A stretch of 64,000 nt of DNA from Pseudomonas parasichuanensis (GTDB lineage: Bacteria > Pseudomonadota > Gammaproteobacteria > Pseudomonadales > Pseudomonadaceae): the NCBI RefSeq assembly GCF_021601385.1, contig NZ_BQHO01000002.1, positions 62,001 through 126,000 on the forward strand. The letters are read 5' to 3'. Shown here one piece after another: positions 25,864 to 36,051 of the stretch. The position numbers and the translations under genes are program-made. How positions within the stretch are numbered: position 1 is the first letter of the stretch; every line of letters begins with the position of its first letter. The notes beneath the pieces were generated by a model. It ran no database searches and was not told the origin of the DNA. It saw only the letters and a program-made list of their open reading frames with translations.

Positions 25864-25968
25864 TGCACTGGCCCTATCGCCGGCAAGCCGGCTCCCACCT
25901 CGACCGCGTAGATCCAAGAAATACGCTGCTCCTGTGGGAGCCGGCTTGCCGGCGATAGGGCCAGTGCA
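25864..25968. repeat. Inverted REP pair with perfect 35-bp arms
   Basis: Arms 25864-25898 and 25934-25968 are exact inverted copies containing GCCGGCAAGCCGGCTCCCAC. It lies between convergent genes. Confidence 0.95.
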
Positions 25969-25986
25969 ATCATCACAAGCCAGGCG

Positions 25987-27723
25987 CTAGCCCTTGACCG
26001 GCGCCACCACCATCTCCACCTGCTCGCCCTTCTTGATCACCGCATACACCACCGCCGTCACCAGGCTGCCGGCCAGGATCGCCAGCAGGTACAGCAGCGC
26101 GTGGTTGATCGCATTGGGGATCAGCAGCACGAACAGCCCACCGTGCGGCGCCATCAGCTTGCAGCCGAAGTACATCGACAGCGCGCCGGTCAAGGCGCCG
26201 CCGGCGATGCTCGCCGGGATCACCCGCAGCGGGTCCTTGGCGGCGAACGGGATGGCGCCTTCAGAGATGAAGCACAACCCCAGTGCCAGCGCCGCCTTGC
26301 CGGCCTCGCGCTCGCTTTGGGCGAACTTGCGCCGGGCGATGAAGGTGGCGATGCCCAGGCCGATCGGCGGCACCATGCCGGCGGCCATGGTCGCCGCCAT
26401 CGGCGCGTAGCTGGACGACGCCAGCAAGCCCACCGAAAACGCATAGGCAGCCTTGTTGATCGGGCCTCCCAGGTCGACGCACATCATGCCGCCGAGCAGC
26501 AGCCCGAGCAGGATGGCGTTGGTGGTGCCCATGCTGTCGAGAAAATGCGTGAGCCCTGCGAGCATGGCCGCCACCGGTTGGCCGACCACATAGATCATCA
26601 CCAGCCCGGTGAACAGGCTGGCCAGCAGCGGGATGATCAGGATCGGCTTGAGCGCTTCGAGGCTGCTGGGCAGGTTCACCCAGCGGGCGATGGCCTTGGC
26701 GCTGTAGCCGGCGAGAAAGCCGGCGACGATGCCGCCGATGAAGCCGGCGCCGAGGGTGCCGGCCAGCAGGCCGCCGATCATCCCCGGGGCCAGGCCCGGG
26801 CGGTCGGCGATGGACCAGGCGATGTACCCGGCCAGCAACGGCACCATCAGTTTGAATGCCGCTTCGCCGCCAATCTGCATCAATGCCGCCGGCAGCGTGC
26901 CGGGCTCTTTGTAGGCCTCGATGCCGAACACGAACGACAGGGCGATCAGCAAGCCGCCGGCCACCACCATCGGCAGCATGAACGACACGCCGGTGAGCAG
27001 GTGTTTGTAGACGCCAGTCTTCTCGGCTTTTTGCGGGGCGCTGGCGGCATCACCGGCGCTTTCCACCTTGCCTTCGGCCAGTGCCTTGTCCAGCGTGGCG
27101 CGGGCCTGCTTGAGGGCGATGCCGGTGCCGCAACGGTAGATGCGCTTGCCGGCGAAGCGTGCGGTGGGCACTTCGATGTCGGCAGCCAGCAGCACCACGT
27201 CGGCGGCGGCGATGGCCTCGGCCGGCAAGGGGTTGCGGGCCCCTACCGAGCCCTGGGTTTCCACGGTCAGCGTGTAGCCAAGGGCCTGGGCGGCCTGCTG
27301 CAGCGCCTCGGCGGCCATGAAGGTATGGGCCACGCCGGTCGGGCAGGCCGTTACTGCAACAATCTTCGGCGTGCTGGCTGTTGCGCTGGGGGCGCTGGGG
27401 GCGCTGTCCTGCGCCTGCACCTTGGCGTTGGCGGCGGCTTCGTCAAGAAAGCCTTCGCGGTCGGCCAAGGCCTGGGCCGGGGTGCTCTGGTACAAGCGTT
27501 TGCCGGTGAAACGTGCAAGGTCCACTGGCCCGGTGCTGATCACCAGCACCCAGTCGGCCTCGGCGATTTGCGCGGATGTCAGGCGCCGTTCGGGGTGTTC
27601 GGCCTCCTGCACTTCGACGCTGGTGCTCCAGCCGCGACGCTGGGCGGCGGCGGCCAGCAGGCGCGCGCTGAGCACGCTGGACACCTGGCCGTTGGGGCAG
27701 GCGGTGACAATGGCAATGTTCAT
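25987..27723 (-). CDS. fruA: Fructose PTS enzyme IIB'BC
   Basis: Inner-membrane permease that imports fructose and phosphorylates it to fructose 1-phosphate. 578 residues: a degenerate EIIB' domain (1-95, Cys9 in VTACPNG), a true EIIB domain (about 118-215, phospho-Cys127 in VTACPTGVAHTFMAAEAL) and an EIIC domain of about ten helices (235-570) with the conserved GGPINKAAYAF segment. Its ATG overlaps the fruK stop (ATGA). Third gene of fruBKA, as in other pseudomonads. Confidence 0.96.
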   Translation of the reverse strand: MNIAIVTACPNGQVSSVLSARLLAAAAQRRGWSTSVEVQEAEHPERRLTSAQIAEADWVLVISTGPVDLARFTGKRLYQSTPAQALADREGFLDEAAANAKVQAQDSAPSAPSATASTPKIVAVTACPTGVAHTFMAAEALQQAAQALGYTLTVETQGSVGARNPLPAEAIAAADVVLLAADIEVPTARFAGKRIYRCGTGIALKQARATLDKALAEGKVESAGDAASAPQKAEKTGVYKHLLTGVSFMLPMVVAGGLLIALSFVFGIEAYKEPGTLPAALMQIGGEAAFKLMVPLLAGYIAWSIADRPGLAPGMIGGLLAGTLGAGFIGGIVAGFLAGYSAKAIARWVNLPSSLEALKPILIIPLLASLFTGLVMIYVVGQPVAAMLAGLTHFLDSMGTTNAILLGLLLGGMMCVDLGGPINKAAYAFSVGLLASSSYAPMAATMAAGMVPPIGLGIATFIARRKFAQSEREAGKAALALGLCFISEGAIPFAAKDPLRVIPASIAGGALTGALSMYFGCKLMAPHGGLFVLLIPNAINHALLYLLAILAGSLVTAVVYAVIKKGEQVEMVVAPVKG

Positions 27724-28667
27724 CAGCAGCCCTCTTGTTGTTCTGTCAGGTGCACGGCGGCTTCCAGTTGCGCCAGTTGTTCGCGGTCGTGAATGCCGAA
27801 ACCGACCTGGGTGACCGCCTGGGCGGCGATCGCGGTGGCGCGGCGCAGGGTGCTGGCCGGCGCCTCGCCCTGCAACAGGCCATGGACCATGCCCGCCACC
27901 AGCGAATCACCGGCGCCCACGGTGCTGGCGATACGCACCTGCGGTGGCTGGGCATGCAACGCCAGATCTGCGGCGAACCAGGTGACGCCGTGTTCGCCCT
28001 GGGACACCACCACATGCTCGACGCCACTGGCCAGCAACTGGCCGGCGGCGGCGCGTTGCTGCGCCAGGTCATCCACCGGCAGCCCGAGCACTTCACCCAG
28101 TTCATCAGTATTCGGCTTGACCAGCCAGGGCGCGGCCTGCAACCCGGCGCGCAGGGCTTCGCCGCTGCTGTCCAGGGCCACTTTCAGCCCTTGCACCTTG
28201 AGCATCTGCAGCAACTCGCGCAACCAGCCCGGGCTGATCCCCCGTGGCAGGCTGCCGGCCACCACCACGGCGTCATGCCCGGGCGCGACCTGGGCCAGGC
28301 GGTGCAGCAGGTCGTTCCTGGCGGCCTCATCGACCTGCGGGCCCTGGCCGTTGATGTCGGTCACCCGGCCATCGGCCTCGACCAGCTTGATGTTGCTGCG
28401 GGTCTCGCCGGGCACGCGAACGAAGCAATCGGCAAAGCCGCGCTGGGCGATCAGCGCCTCGAAGGGTTGCAGGTTGTCCTGGCCAAGAAAACCACCGACG
28501 GTGACGCTGTGGCCCAGGTCGGCCAGCACCTGGGCCACGTTCAGGCCCTTGCCGGCGGCATGGCTGTGCTGGGCCTGGCTGCGGTTGACCGCACCGGCTT
28601 GCAGGCGGTCGAGGCTGACGGTGATGTCCAGCGCCGGGTTGAGGGTAAGGGTGAGGATCTTGGCCAT
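27723..28667 (-). CDS. fruK: 1-phosphofructokinase
   Basis: Phosphorylates fructose 1-phosphate to fructose 1,6-bisphosphate with ATP. 314-residue PfkB-family kinase: N-terminal TLTLNPALDITV, glycine-rich AAGKGLNVAQVLADLG, and the C-terminal catalytic signature TVGAGDSLVAGMVHGL. Start at 28667 has the family's MAKILTLTLNPA beginning, one base after the fruB stop, so the open frame further upstream is not used. Overlaps fruA by ATGA. Confidence 0.96.
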   Translation of the reverse strand: MAKILTLTLNPALDITVSLDRLQAGAVNRSQAQHSHAAGKGLNVAQVLADLGHSVTVGGFLGQDNLQPFEALIAQRGFADCFVRVPGETRSNIKLVEADGRVTDINGQGPQVDEAARNDLLHRLAQVAPGHDAVVVAGSLPRGISPGWLRELLQMLKVQGLKVALDSSGEALRAGLQAAPWLVKPNTDELGEVLGLPVDDLAQQRAAAGQLLASGVEHVVVSQGEHGVTWFAADLALHAQPPQVRIASTVGAGDSLVAGMVHGLLQGEAPASTLRRATAIAAQAVTQVGFGIHDREQLAQLEAAVHLTEQQEGC

Positions 28668-28668
28668 T

Positions 28669-31521
28669 TCAGTAACGCTCCACCAGCGCCCGAACCGCTT
28701 CGGCGCTGTCTTGTTGCAGGGCTTCGCGCGCCAGGGCGCGGGCCGTCGATAGGGTGGCCTGGCGCACCAGTGCCTTGACTTCGGGGATGCTGCGGGCGGC
28801 GACACTCAGCTCGTCCACCTCCAGCCCCAGCAACACGGCGACCGCCTGCGGGTCGGCCGCCAGTTCGCCGCAGATGCCCACCCACTTGCCTTCGGCGTGG
28901 GCGGCGCGCACGGTCATGTCGATCAATTGCAGCACCGCGGGGTGCAGGCCGTCGGCCTGGGCCGAGAGGCTCGGGTGGCCGCGGTCGATGGCCAGGGTGT
29001 ACTGGGTGAGGTCGTTGGTGCCGATGCTGAAGAAGTCCACTTCGCGGGCCAGCTGCGGGGCCAGCAGTGCGGCGGACGGCACCTCGACCATGATGCCGAC
29101 CTGCAGGTCGCTGACCGGGATCTCCAGGCGCAAGCGCTCGACCATGGCCTTGGCGGCTCGCCACTCGTGCACCTGCCCGACCATGGGGAACATGATGCGC
29201 AGGGGGCGGTTGTCGGCCGCGCGCAACAGGGCGCGCAACTGCTCTTCCATCACCTGCGGGCGTTGCAGGGTGAGGCGCACGCCGCGCACGCCGAGGAAGG
29301 GGTTTTCTTCCTGGGCAATCGGCCAATAGGGCAAGGGCTTGTCGCCGCCCACGTCGAGGGTGCGCACCACCAGTGGCCGCCCGGCCAGGCCATCGAGCAC
29401 GCGGCGGTATTCGGTTTCCTGGGTGGCCACGTCGGGGGCCTGCGGGTGGGCCATGAAGATCAGCTCGGTGCGCAGCAGGCCGACGCCTTCGGCGCCCTGC
29501 TCCACCACTTTGTCGATGCCGCTGCTTTCACCGATGTTGGCGCACACTTCGACGCGGTGGCCGTCGCGGGTCACCGCCGGTTCGTGGCGGTTGGCCCAGG
29601 CGATCTGCAAGCGCCGCTCGCGGGCGTCGCGTTCGGCCAGGGCGCGTTGCAGCTCATCGGCGGGCGGAGCGACGGCAACACGCCCGCGCTGGCCGTCGAG
29701 CAACAGCGGCGTGCCGCTGTCGAGCAGCAGGATCGCAGCGCCCGCGCCGACCACCGCCGGGATGCCCAGGGCACGGGCGACGATGGCGCTGTGGGCAGTG
29801 GCGCCCCCCTGGGCGGTGACAATGCCGGCGACCCGCGCCGGGTCCAGGCGCGCTACGTCCGAGGGGCCGACTTCGGCCATCACCAGCACGTAGGGTTGTG
29901 CGGGCTCGGCAGCCTGCTGCACGCCACACAGCTGCGCCAGCACCCGCCGGCCGATGTCCCGCAGGTCGGCGGCGCGCTCGGCCAGCAGGGCGTCGTGCAG
30001 GGCCTCCTGCTGGCGCGCGGCGGCGTCGATCACGGCCATCCAGGCGGCGGCGGCGCTTTCGCCCTGGGCCAGGCGCAGCTCGACTTCGTCCATCAGGGCC
30101 GGGTCGCTGAGCATCTCTTGGTGGGTGACGAAGATTTCGCCGATGGCCTTGTCGCTGCGCTGTACCAGGGCCTGCAGATCGGCGTGCACCGCCGCCACGG
30201 CAGTGCGCAACTTCAGGCGTTCCTGCGCGGGGGACTCGCCGCGCAGGGGGTAGTCGATATCGCGCTCGACCCGCACCCAGGCTGGGCCGCTGGCGATGCC
30301 GGGAGCGGCTGCGACACCTTGCAACGTAGTGCCGGGCAGCGGTGCTGCAAGCGCCGGCGCGGGCGTATCGGCGGCAGCCGGGGTGGCCTGCGGCAGCGGC
30401 TCCACGTCCTCGCCGAGGCCTTGCTCGATGGCGGCCAGCAACACCGGCAGCGCGTCATTGGCGATGCCCGGCTCGGCGATCAGCTCCAGCACCTGGCCGC
30501 GCCGGGCACCCAGACTGAGCAGCTTGCTCAGGCTCTTGACCGAAACGGCGGGCTGGGCGCTGTCGAGTACGCGCACGCGGATCTCGCCCTCGAACCCTTT
30601 GGCCAGTTGCGCCAGTTCCTTGGCCGGGCGGGCATGCAAGCCATGGGGGTTGGCCAGCACCACCCGGGTGCTGGGCCAGTCGGCGGGCGCTTCGCCGCCG
30701 AGCACTTCGAGCACGGCGCGGCTGCTGGTGGCCTGGTAGAGCATCTGCCCGCGGCCTTCGATCAGCACTTCGCACAGGCGTTCGAGCAAGGCCTGGTGCG
30801 CGGCACCGAGGCTGGCCAGGCAGAACAGGCCATTGAGTGGCTGGTCGCGGTAGCGCAGGGGGTGTTGCGGGGTGATGAAGGCCAGGCCCGGCTGGCGCAC
30901 CTGGCGCTCGCTGTGCAGCCACCACAGGCCTTCGCCCAGGGGCAGCGGCTCGGCTTGCTGCAGGACTGCGGCGAAACCGCTGTCGACACAGCCGGCGCGT
31001 TGCAACAGGCGTGCACCGCGCCAGGCCAGTTCGTCGAAGTCTTCGGCGGCCAGGTTGAGGCCGACCAGTTGCGCGTCCAGCGCCAGTTCCTGGGGGGCGC
31101 CTTGCAGCAGCTTGAGCAAGGCTTCGGCACTGCCGGCGCGGCGCAAGGCCTCGGCCAGGTCGGTCTCGCCGAGGGCGCGGGTCAGCAGTTGCAGCAGGCG
31201 CAGGTGTTCGTCGGAACGGGCGGCGATGCCGATGGCCAGGTAGACGATCTGCCCGTCGCCCCAGTCCACCCCTTCGGGGAACTGCAGCAGGCGCACGCCG
31301 GTGGCGAACACCAGGTCGCGGGTCTGCGGCGTGCCATGGGGGATGGCGATGCCCTGGCCGAGGAAGGTCGAGCCCTGCGCCTCGCGGGCGCGCAAGCCGT
31401 CGACGTAGCCCTCGGCAACCAGCCCGTCGGCCACCAGCCGCGCGGCCAGCAAGGCCAGCGCCTCGCCTTTGTCGGCAGCCTTCTGGCCCATGGCAATCTG
31501 CTCCACGGCAAGCTCGAGCAT
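28669..31521 (-). CDS. fruB: Multiphosphoryl transfer protein (EIIA-HPr-EI of the fructose PTS)
   Basis: 950-residue fusion feeding phosphate from PEP to FruA. EIIA-Fru domain (1-150) with phospho-His62 (IAIPHGTP); a linker; HPr domain near 285-370 (NPHGLHARPAKEL); then a complete enzyme I (about 390-950) with GGATAHSAIVARALGIPAVVG and the C-terminal PEP-binding segments GTNDLTQYTLAIDRG and WVGICGELA. Having its own HPr and EI makes fructose uptake independent of the nitrogen PTS. First gene of fruBKA, repressed by FruR until fructose 1-phosphate accumulates. Confidence 0.96.
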   Translation of the reverse strand: MLELAVEQIAMGQKAADKGEALALLAARLVADGLVAEGYVDGLRAREAQGSTFLGQGIAIPHGTPQTRDLVFATGVRLLQFPEGVDWGDGQIVYLAIGIAARSDEHLRLLQLLTRALGETDLAEALRRAGSAEALLKLLQGAPQELALDAQLVGLNLAAEDFDELAWRGARLLQRAGCVDSGFAAVLQQAEPLPLGEGLWWLHSERQVRQPGLAFITPQHPLRYRDQPLNGLFCLASLGAAHQALLERLCEVLIEGRGQMLYQATSSRAVLEVLGGEAPADWPSTRVVLANPHGLHARPAKELAQLAKGFEGEIRVRVLDSAQPAVSVKSLSKLLSLGARRGQVLELIAEPGIANDALPVLLAAIEQGLGEDVEPLPQATPAAADTPAPALAAPLPGTTLQGVAAAPGIASGPAWVRVERDIDYPLRGESPAQERLKLRTAVAAVHADLQALVQRSDKAIGEIFVTHQEMLSDPALMDEVELRLAQGESAAAAWMAVIDAAARQQEALHDALLAERAADLRDIGRRVLAQLCGVQQAAEPAQPYVLVMAEVGPSDVARLDPARVAGIVTAQGGATAHSAIVARALGIPAVVGAGAAILLLDSGTPLLLDGQRGRVAVAPPADELQRALAERDARERRLQIAWANRHEPAVTRDGHRVEVCANIGESSGIDKVVEQGAEGVGLLRTELIFMAHPQAPDVATQETEYRRVLDGLAGRPLVVRTLDVGGDKPLPYWPIAQEENPFLGVRGVRLTLQRPQVMEEQLRALLRAADNRPLRIMFPMVGQVHEWRAAKAMVERLRLEIPVSDLQVGIMVEVPSAALLAPQLAREVDFFSIGTNDLTQYTLAIDRGHPSLSAQADGLHPAVLQLIDMTVRAAHAEGKWVGICGELAADPQAVAVLLGLEVDELSVAARSIPEVKALVRQATLSTARALAREALQQDSAEAVRALVERY

Positions 31522-31647
31522 GACCTTCTCCTTTCCGGCGCCCAGGTGGGGTACCGAGGTATTGTTGTGGATTTTTCCGGCAAAAGCCGTTCAATTGATC
31601 AGCGCAAGTGGCCAGGCTGGATGTGGCAAGCAGGAAAATTCAGCCAA

Positions 31648-31662
31648 GCTGAAACGATTAAT
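31648..31662 (-). promoter_or_regulatory. Probable FruR/Cra operator upstream of fruB
   Basis: GCTGAAACGATTAAT matches the Cra-type palindrome (TGAAACGWTTCA-like) in one perfect and one near-perfect half. It sits 127 bases ahead of the fruB start, in the fruB-fruR divergent region. A second dyad, TGTCG-N8-CGACA, lies at 31715-31732. Confidence 0.65.
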
Positions 31663-31817
31663 CTGACCAAGCGGCCACGTTACTCGATAATCTGCCGACG
31701 AAAAAGCCCCATCCTGTCGGACAATTGCGACAATGGTCGTCTGCGCGCGGGCCTGCGCCTGGGTGAAACTACCCGGTCAGGCAAGCAGTCAGCCCCGGAA
31801 ATAACAAGGAAAATTCG

Positions 31818-32813
31818 GTGAAACTCAGCGATATCGCCCGTCTGGCCGGTGTGTCCGTGACCACGGCCAGCTACGTCATCAATGGCAAGGCCGAGCAGCA
31901 GCGCATCAGCAACAGTACCGTCGAGCGCGTGCGCGCGGTGGTCGAGGCCCATGGCTTCACCCCCAACCCGCAGGCCGCCGGCTTGCGCAGCCGCCATACC
32001 CGCACCCTGGGCTTCATTCTCCCCGACCTCGAGAACCCCAGCTACGCCCGCATCGCCAAGCAGCTGGAACAGGGCGCCCGCGCCCGTGGCTACCAGTTGC
32101 TGATCGCCAGCAGCGACGACCAGCCCGACAGCGAGCACCAGTTGCAGCAGCTGTTCCGCGCCCGCCGCTGCGATGCGCTGTTCGTCGCCAGCTGCCTGCC
32201 GCCCGAGGACGACAGCTACCGTGAGCTGCAGGACAAGGGCCTGCCGGTGATCGCCATCGACCGGCGCCTGGACCCGGCGCACTTCTGTTCGGTCATCAGC
32301 GACGACCGCGACGCCAGCCGCCAGCTGGCCGAGAGCCTGTTGAAGACCCGCCCCAAAAGCATCGCGCTGATCGGCGCTCGCCCCGAGCTGTCGGTGAGCC
32401 AGGCCCGCGCCGGTGGTTTCGACGAGGCCATGCAGGCCTACGCCGGTGAAGTGCGCCGCTATCAGGGCGAAGCCTTCAGCCGCGAATGCGGCCAGCGCCT
32501 GATGCAGCAACTGATCGCCGAGCACGGCGGCCTGCCGGACGCCCTGGTGACCACCTCCTATGTGCTGCTGCAAGGGGTGTTCGACATCCTGCAGGCGCGC
32601 CCGGCCGATTCGCGCCAGCTGCAACTGGGCACCTTCGGTGACAACCAACTGCTCGACTTCCTGCCGCTACCGGTCAACGCCATGGCCCAGCAGCACGGCC
32701 TGATCGCCGCCACCGCCCTGGAGCTGGCGCTGGCCGCCATCGAAGAGAAGCGCTACGAGCCCGGCGTGCACGCCATCGGCCGCACCTTCAAGCAACGCAT
32801 TCCAGGCGCCTGA
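31818..32813 (+). CDS. fruR: LacI-family fructose repressor FruR (Cra)
   Basis: 331 residues: LacI helix-turn-helix at the N-terminus (MKLSDIARLAGVSVTTASYVINGK, with hinge NPQAAGLRSRHTRTLGFILPD) and a periplasmic-binding-protein-like effector domain. GTG start with AAGGA 7 bases ahead. Divergent from fruBKA; in pseudomonads its effector is fructose 1-phosphate and it controls mainly the fru operon, unlike the global enteric Cra. The following TatD gene starts one base after its stop. Confidence 0.95.
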   Translation: MKLSDIARLAGVSVTTASYVINGKAEQQRISNSTVERVRAVVEAHGFTPNPQAAGLRSRHTRTLGFILPDLENPSYARIAKQLEQGARARGYQLLIASSDDQPDSEHQLQQLFRARRCDALFVASCLPPEDDSYRELQDKGLPVIAIDRRLDPAHFCSVISDDRDASRQLAESLLKTRPKSIALIGARPELSVSQARAGGFDEAMQAYAGEVRRYQGEAFSRECGQRLMQQLIAEHGGLPDALVTTSYVLLQGVFDILQARPADSRQLQLGTFGDNQLLDFLPLPVNAMAQQHGLIAATALELALAAIEEKRYEPGVHAIGRTFKQRIPGA

Positions 32814-32814
32814 C

Positions 32815-33591
32815 ATGCGCCTGATCGACACCCACACCCACCTCGACTTCCCCGACTTCGACGCCGACCGCCCGCAGTTGCTGGCCAGTGCGGCGGCGCG
32901 CGGGGTGGAGCGGATGGTGGTGCTGGGGGTGTACCAGGCCAACTTCCAGCGGGTGTGGGACCTGGCCTGCAGTGACTCGCGCCTGTACGCCGCGCTCGGC
33001 CTGCACCCGGTCTACCTCGACCAGCATCGCCCGGAGCACCTGGTGCAACTGCGCGACTGGCTGGAGCGCCTGCGCGGCGACCCACGCCTGTGTGCGGTGG
33101 GTGAGTTCGGCCTGGATTACTACCTGCCGGAGCTCGACCCGCAGCGCCAGCAGGACCTGTTCGAGGCGCAGCTGCAACTGGCCTGCGACTTCGAACTGCC
33201 GGCCCTGCTGCACGTGCGCCGCAGCCATGCCCAGGTGATCGCCACGCTCAAGCGCTACAAACCGAAGCGGGCGGGGATCGTCCATGCCTTCGCCGGCAGT
33301 TATGAAGAGGCGCGCGAGTACATCAAGCTGGGGTTCAAGCTGGGCCTGGGGGGCGCTGCGACCTGGCCGCAGGCATTGCGGTTGCGCAAGACCCTGGCGC
33401 GCTTGCCGCTGGAGAGCGTGGTGCTGGAGACCGACTCACCGGACATGGCGCCGGTGATGTACCCGGGGGTGCGCAACAGCCCGGAGCACCTGCCGGAGAT
33501 TGCCGGGGCGCTGGCCGAGGTGATGGGGCTTGAGGTTGGAGTGCTGGCCGAGGCCAGTAGCCGTAATGCCGGCGAGCTGTTTGGCTGGTAA
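32815..33591 (+). CDS. TatD-family metal-dependent deoxyribonuclease
   Basis: 258 residues with all TatD metal ligands in order: DTHTHLDF at the N-terminus, GEFGLDYY, LHVRRSH, GIVHAFAGS and LETDSPDMAP. Members are 3'-5' DNA exonucleases and other metal-dependent hydrolases. It is one of several TatD paralogues expected in a pseudomonad (YjjV-type). Immediately follows fruR, so probably co-transcribed with it, with no obvious functional link. Confidence 0.93.
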   Translation: MRLIDTHTHLDFPDFDADRPQLLASAAARGVERMVVLGVYQANFQRVWDLACSDSRLYAALGLHPVYLDQHRPEHLVQLRDWLERLRGDPRLCAVGEFGLDYYLPELDPQRQQDLFEAQLQLACDFELPALLHVRRSHAQVIATLKRYKPKRAGIVHAFAGSYEEAREYIKLGFKLGLGGAATWPQALRLRKTLARLPLESVVLETDSPDMAPVMYPGVRNSPEHLPEIAGALAEVMGLEVGVLAEASSRNAGELFGW

Positions 33592-33604
33592 CTGCCAGGC
33601 GATG

Positions 33605-33738
33605 CGGTCCCTGTGTAGGAGCGGCCTTGTGCCGCGAAAGGGCTGCAGAGCAGCCCCGGCGATTTTGTGTTAACACGGAAATCCTGGGGCTGCTTTGCAG
33701 CCCTTTCGCGGCACAAGGCCGCTCCTACACGGGGACCG
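33605..33738. repeat. Inverted REP pair with 53-bp arms (GGAGCGGCC family)
   Basis: Arms 33605-33657 and 33686-33738 match at 51 of 53 positions. It fills the gap between the convergent tatD-like and chemoreceptor genes and may terminate both. Confidence 0.95.
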
Positions 33739-33747
33739 CGAACGGGG

Positions 33748-35760
33748 TCAGACTCTGAACGCCCCGATCAACCGCTTCAACTCCACCACCTGTACCGACA
33801 AGGCCCGGCTGGCATCCTCGGTCTGGCAGGCGCCTTCGGTGGTGTCCTGGGCCGCCCTGTTGATTGCCACGATGTTCTGGTCGATGTCGTGGGCCACCGC
33901 GGTCTGCTGCTCCACCGCCGCCGCGATCTGCTGGTTCTGCTCGACGATGCCACTCACCGCGCCAAGGATGTTGCCCAGCGCCTGCTGCACCTGACGCGCC
34001 TCGTCCACCGTGCCGGCGGCCATCTGGTGGCTGCTGCCCATCACCCGCACCGCGGCACCGACGCCCTCGCGCAGGCGCTCGATCATCTGGGCGATTTCCT
34101 CGGTGGAATCCTGGGTGCGCCTGGCCAGCGTGCGCACCTCATCGGCCACCACCGCAAAACCCCGGCCCTGCTCGCCGGCCCGGGCGGCTTCGATAGCGGC
34201 GTTGAGGGCCAGCAGGTTGGTCTGCTCGGCAATGCTGCGGATCACCTCCAGTACCCGGCCGATGGCCTGGCTGTCGGCAGCCAACTGGTTGACCGCCACC
34301 ACGCTCTGGTCGATTTCACCCGCCAGGCGGGCGATGCTGCCCTGCTGGCTTTCGACCAGGTCGCGGCCCGAGGCGCTTTCATGGTTGACCCGTTGTGCGC
34401 CCTCGGCCGCCAGGGCGGCGCTGCGCGCCACTTCCAGCGCGGTGGCGGTCATCTGGTTCATGGCCGTGGCCACCTGCTCGATCTGTTCGCGCTGGCCGCC
34501 AACCGCCTGGTTGCTGCGCGCCGACACCGACAACACCTGGCCGGCCTGCTCCTCGACCGTGGCCACGGTGTGGCCGACCTGCTCAATCAAGCCGCGGATG
34601 CGCCGCACGGTCTCGCTGAAGCCACGCCCCAGCTCGCCCAACTCGTCCTGGCTGCTGGCCTGGAAACTCACCGTCATGTCGCCAGCGGCCACTTTGTCCA
34701 TGGCGCTGCCGAGCTTGCCCAGGGTTTCGCGGGTGGACACATAGAAGCCGCTGTAGAGGTAGATGATCAGCACGAACACCGTGCCCAGCGCGGCGACCAG
34801 GGCAATCATGCGCAAACGGTGCTGGGCGAGGCGGTCTTCCAACTGCCCGTTCAATTGCGCCAGCACGGCGTCGTTGAGGCGGTAGGTCTGGGCCATCAGC
34901 TCGGTGGTCTGCTGGTAGAAACCGGCCCAGGGCGCGTCCAGGGTCTCGGCTACCACCACCTGGTCCTCGAACAGGCTGGCGGCCTGCTTGACCGTGGCCT
35001 GGCTGGCCTGGGCACTGGCCGCCAGCGCCGCCTTGGCGCGGTTGTCGGCGGCCAGGGCGTCGTCGAGGCGGATGCTGTAGTCGGCAGACAGCCGCTCCAG
35101 GCGCTGCAGCAGGTCCTCGAAACGCGCGCTACCGGCGGAGTCCATGAAACCACGGCCCAAGGCCACCGAGCCCATTGCCCGCCCTTCACCGATCGCCTGG
35201 GTAACCTGCGCCGTGGCGCTGCCGATCAGCTCGCCGAGTTGGCGCACCGAGGCCTGATTGTCCTGGTTCAGACCCGACTGGCTGGCGACCAGCTTACCCA
35301 GCACCTGGGCCTGGGCGAGCAGTTTTTCGAACAACGCGGCCTTGTTCTGCAACGAGGTTTCGCCACGGGCACGGGTGAAGGCGTCGGCCAGCTCGGCGCG
35401 CTTGGCTTCGAGCGCCGGGTCGCTGCCCTTGAGCGCGTCGAGCCGCGCCTGGACCTTGTCCTGCAAACTGGCGATACGGCCTTCGACATCACCGGCCTGG
35501 CCCGACTGGCCAAGCACGGCATTGATTTGCAGCAGGTTGCCGAGGGTTTCCAGGTCGCCCCGCAGCGCCAGGCTCTCGCCCAGCGGCGCCAGGCCCTGCA
35601 GTTCGACGCGGGTAGCGTGGAATTGGTTATAGGCGTCGCGGACCAGATAGAAGCTGGTGACCAGCATGGGCAGGAAGAACAGGACGCTGATCAGGCTGAA
35701 CTTCATGCCGAAGCTCAGCCGATTCATCAGCGCGATGGCCGGATAGAGCAGACGCTTCAC
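33748..35760 (-). CDS. Transmembrane methyl-accepting chemotaxis protein, helical ligand domain
   Basis: 670 residues starting with GTG after a strong AAGGAGG. TM1 (about 20-42) and TM2 (about 320-342) enclose an all-helical periplasmic domain of roughly 275 residues, similar in size to helical-bimodular sensors. HAMP (about 345-395) and the signalling hairpin follow, with tip [26 protein letters not shown]. No C-terminal CheR-docking pentapeptide is visible. Ligand unknown. Stands alone between two REP pairs. Confidence 0.9.
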   Translation of the reverse strand: MKRLLYPAIALMNRLSFGMKFSLISVLFFLPMLVTSFYLVRDAYNQFHATRVELQGLAPLGESLALRGDLETLGNLLQINAVLGQSGQAGDVEGRIASLQDKVQARLDALKGSDPALEAKRAELADAFTRARGETSLQNKAALFEKLLAQAQVLGKLVASQSGLNQDNQASVRQLGELIGSATAQVTQAIGEGRAMGSVALGRGFMDSAGSARFEDLLQRLERLSADYSIRLDDALAADNRAKAALAASAQASQATVKQAASLFEDQVVVAETLDAPWAGFYQQTTELMAQTYRLNDAVLAQLNGQLEDRLAQHRLRMIALVAALGTVFVLIIYLYSGFYVSTRETLGKLGSAMDKVAAGDMTVSFQASSQDELGELGRGFSETVRRIRGLIEQVGHTVATVEEQAGQVLSVSARSNQAVGGQREQIEQVATAMNQMTATALEVARSAALAAEGAQRVNHESASGRDLVESQQGSIARLAGEIDQSVVAVNQLAADSQAIGRVLEVIRSIAEQTNLLALNAAIEAARAGEQGRGFAVVADEVRTLARRTQDSTEEIAQMIERLREGVGAAVRVMGSSHQMAAGTVDEARQVQQALGNILGAVSGIVEQNQQIAAAVEQQTAVAHDIDQNIVAINRAAQDTTEGACQTEDASRALSVQVVELKRLIGAFRV

Positions 35761-35906
35761 AGGTCACCTCCTTGAATTCTTGTTGTTCTGCGGGGTAGCA
35801 CTTGGCCATCGAGGGCCAAACACTTTGTATAACGCAGAATGAATTCAAGGTTTGTAACTTATGGTTAAGCAGGACCGCGTGAAGGTACCTGCCCCGCGCA
35901 GGATCC

Positions 35907-36022
35907 TGTAGGAGCGGCCTTGTGCCGCGAAAGGGCTGCAGAGCAGCCCCAGGATTGTCGCGTGAATGCGAAAACGCCGGGGCCGCTTTGCGGCCCTTTC
36001 GCGGCACAAGGCCGCTCCTACA
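35907..36022. repeat. Inverted REP pair (GGAGCGGCC family)
   Basis: Head-to-head TGTAGGAGCGGCCTTGTGCC copies around a short centre, between ampE's 3' end and the chemoreceptor promoter region. Confidence 0.92.
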
Positions 36023-36051
36023 ACAAGACAGTTATTCCCACGTAAACCCCG

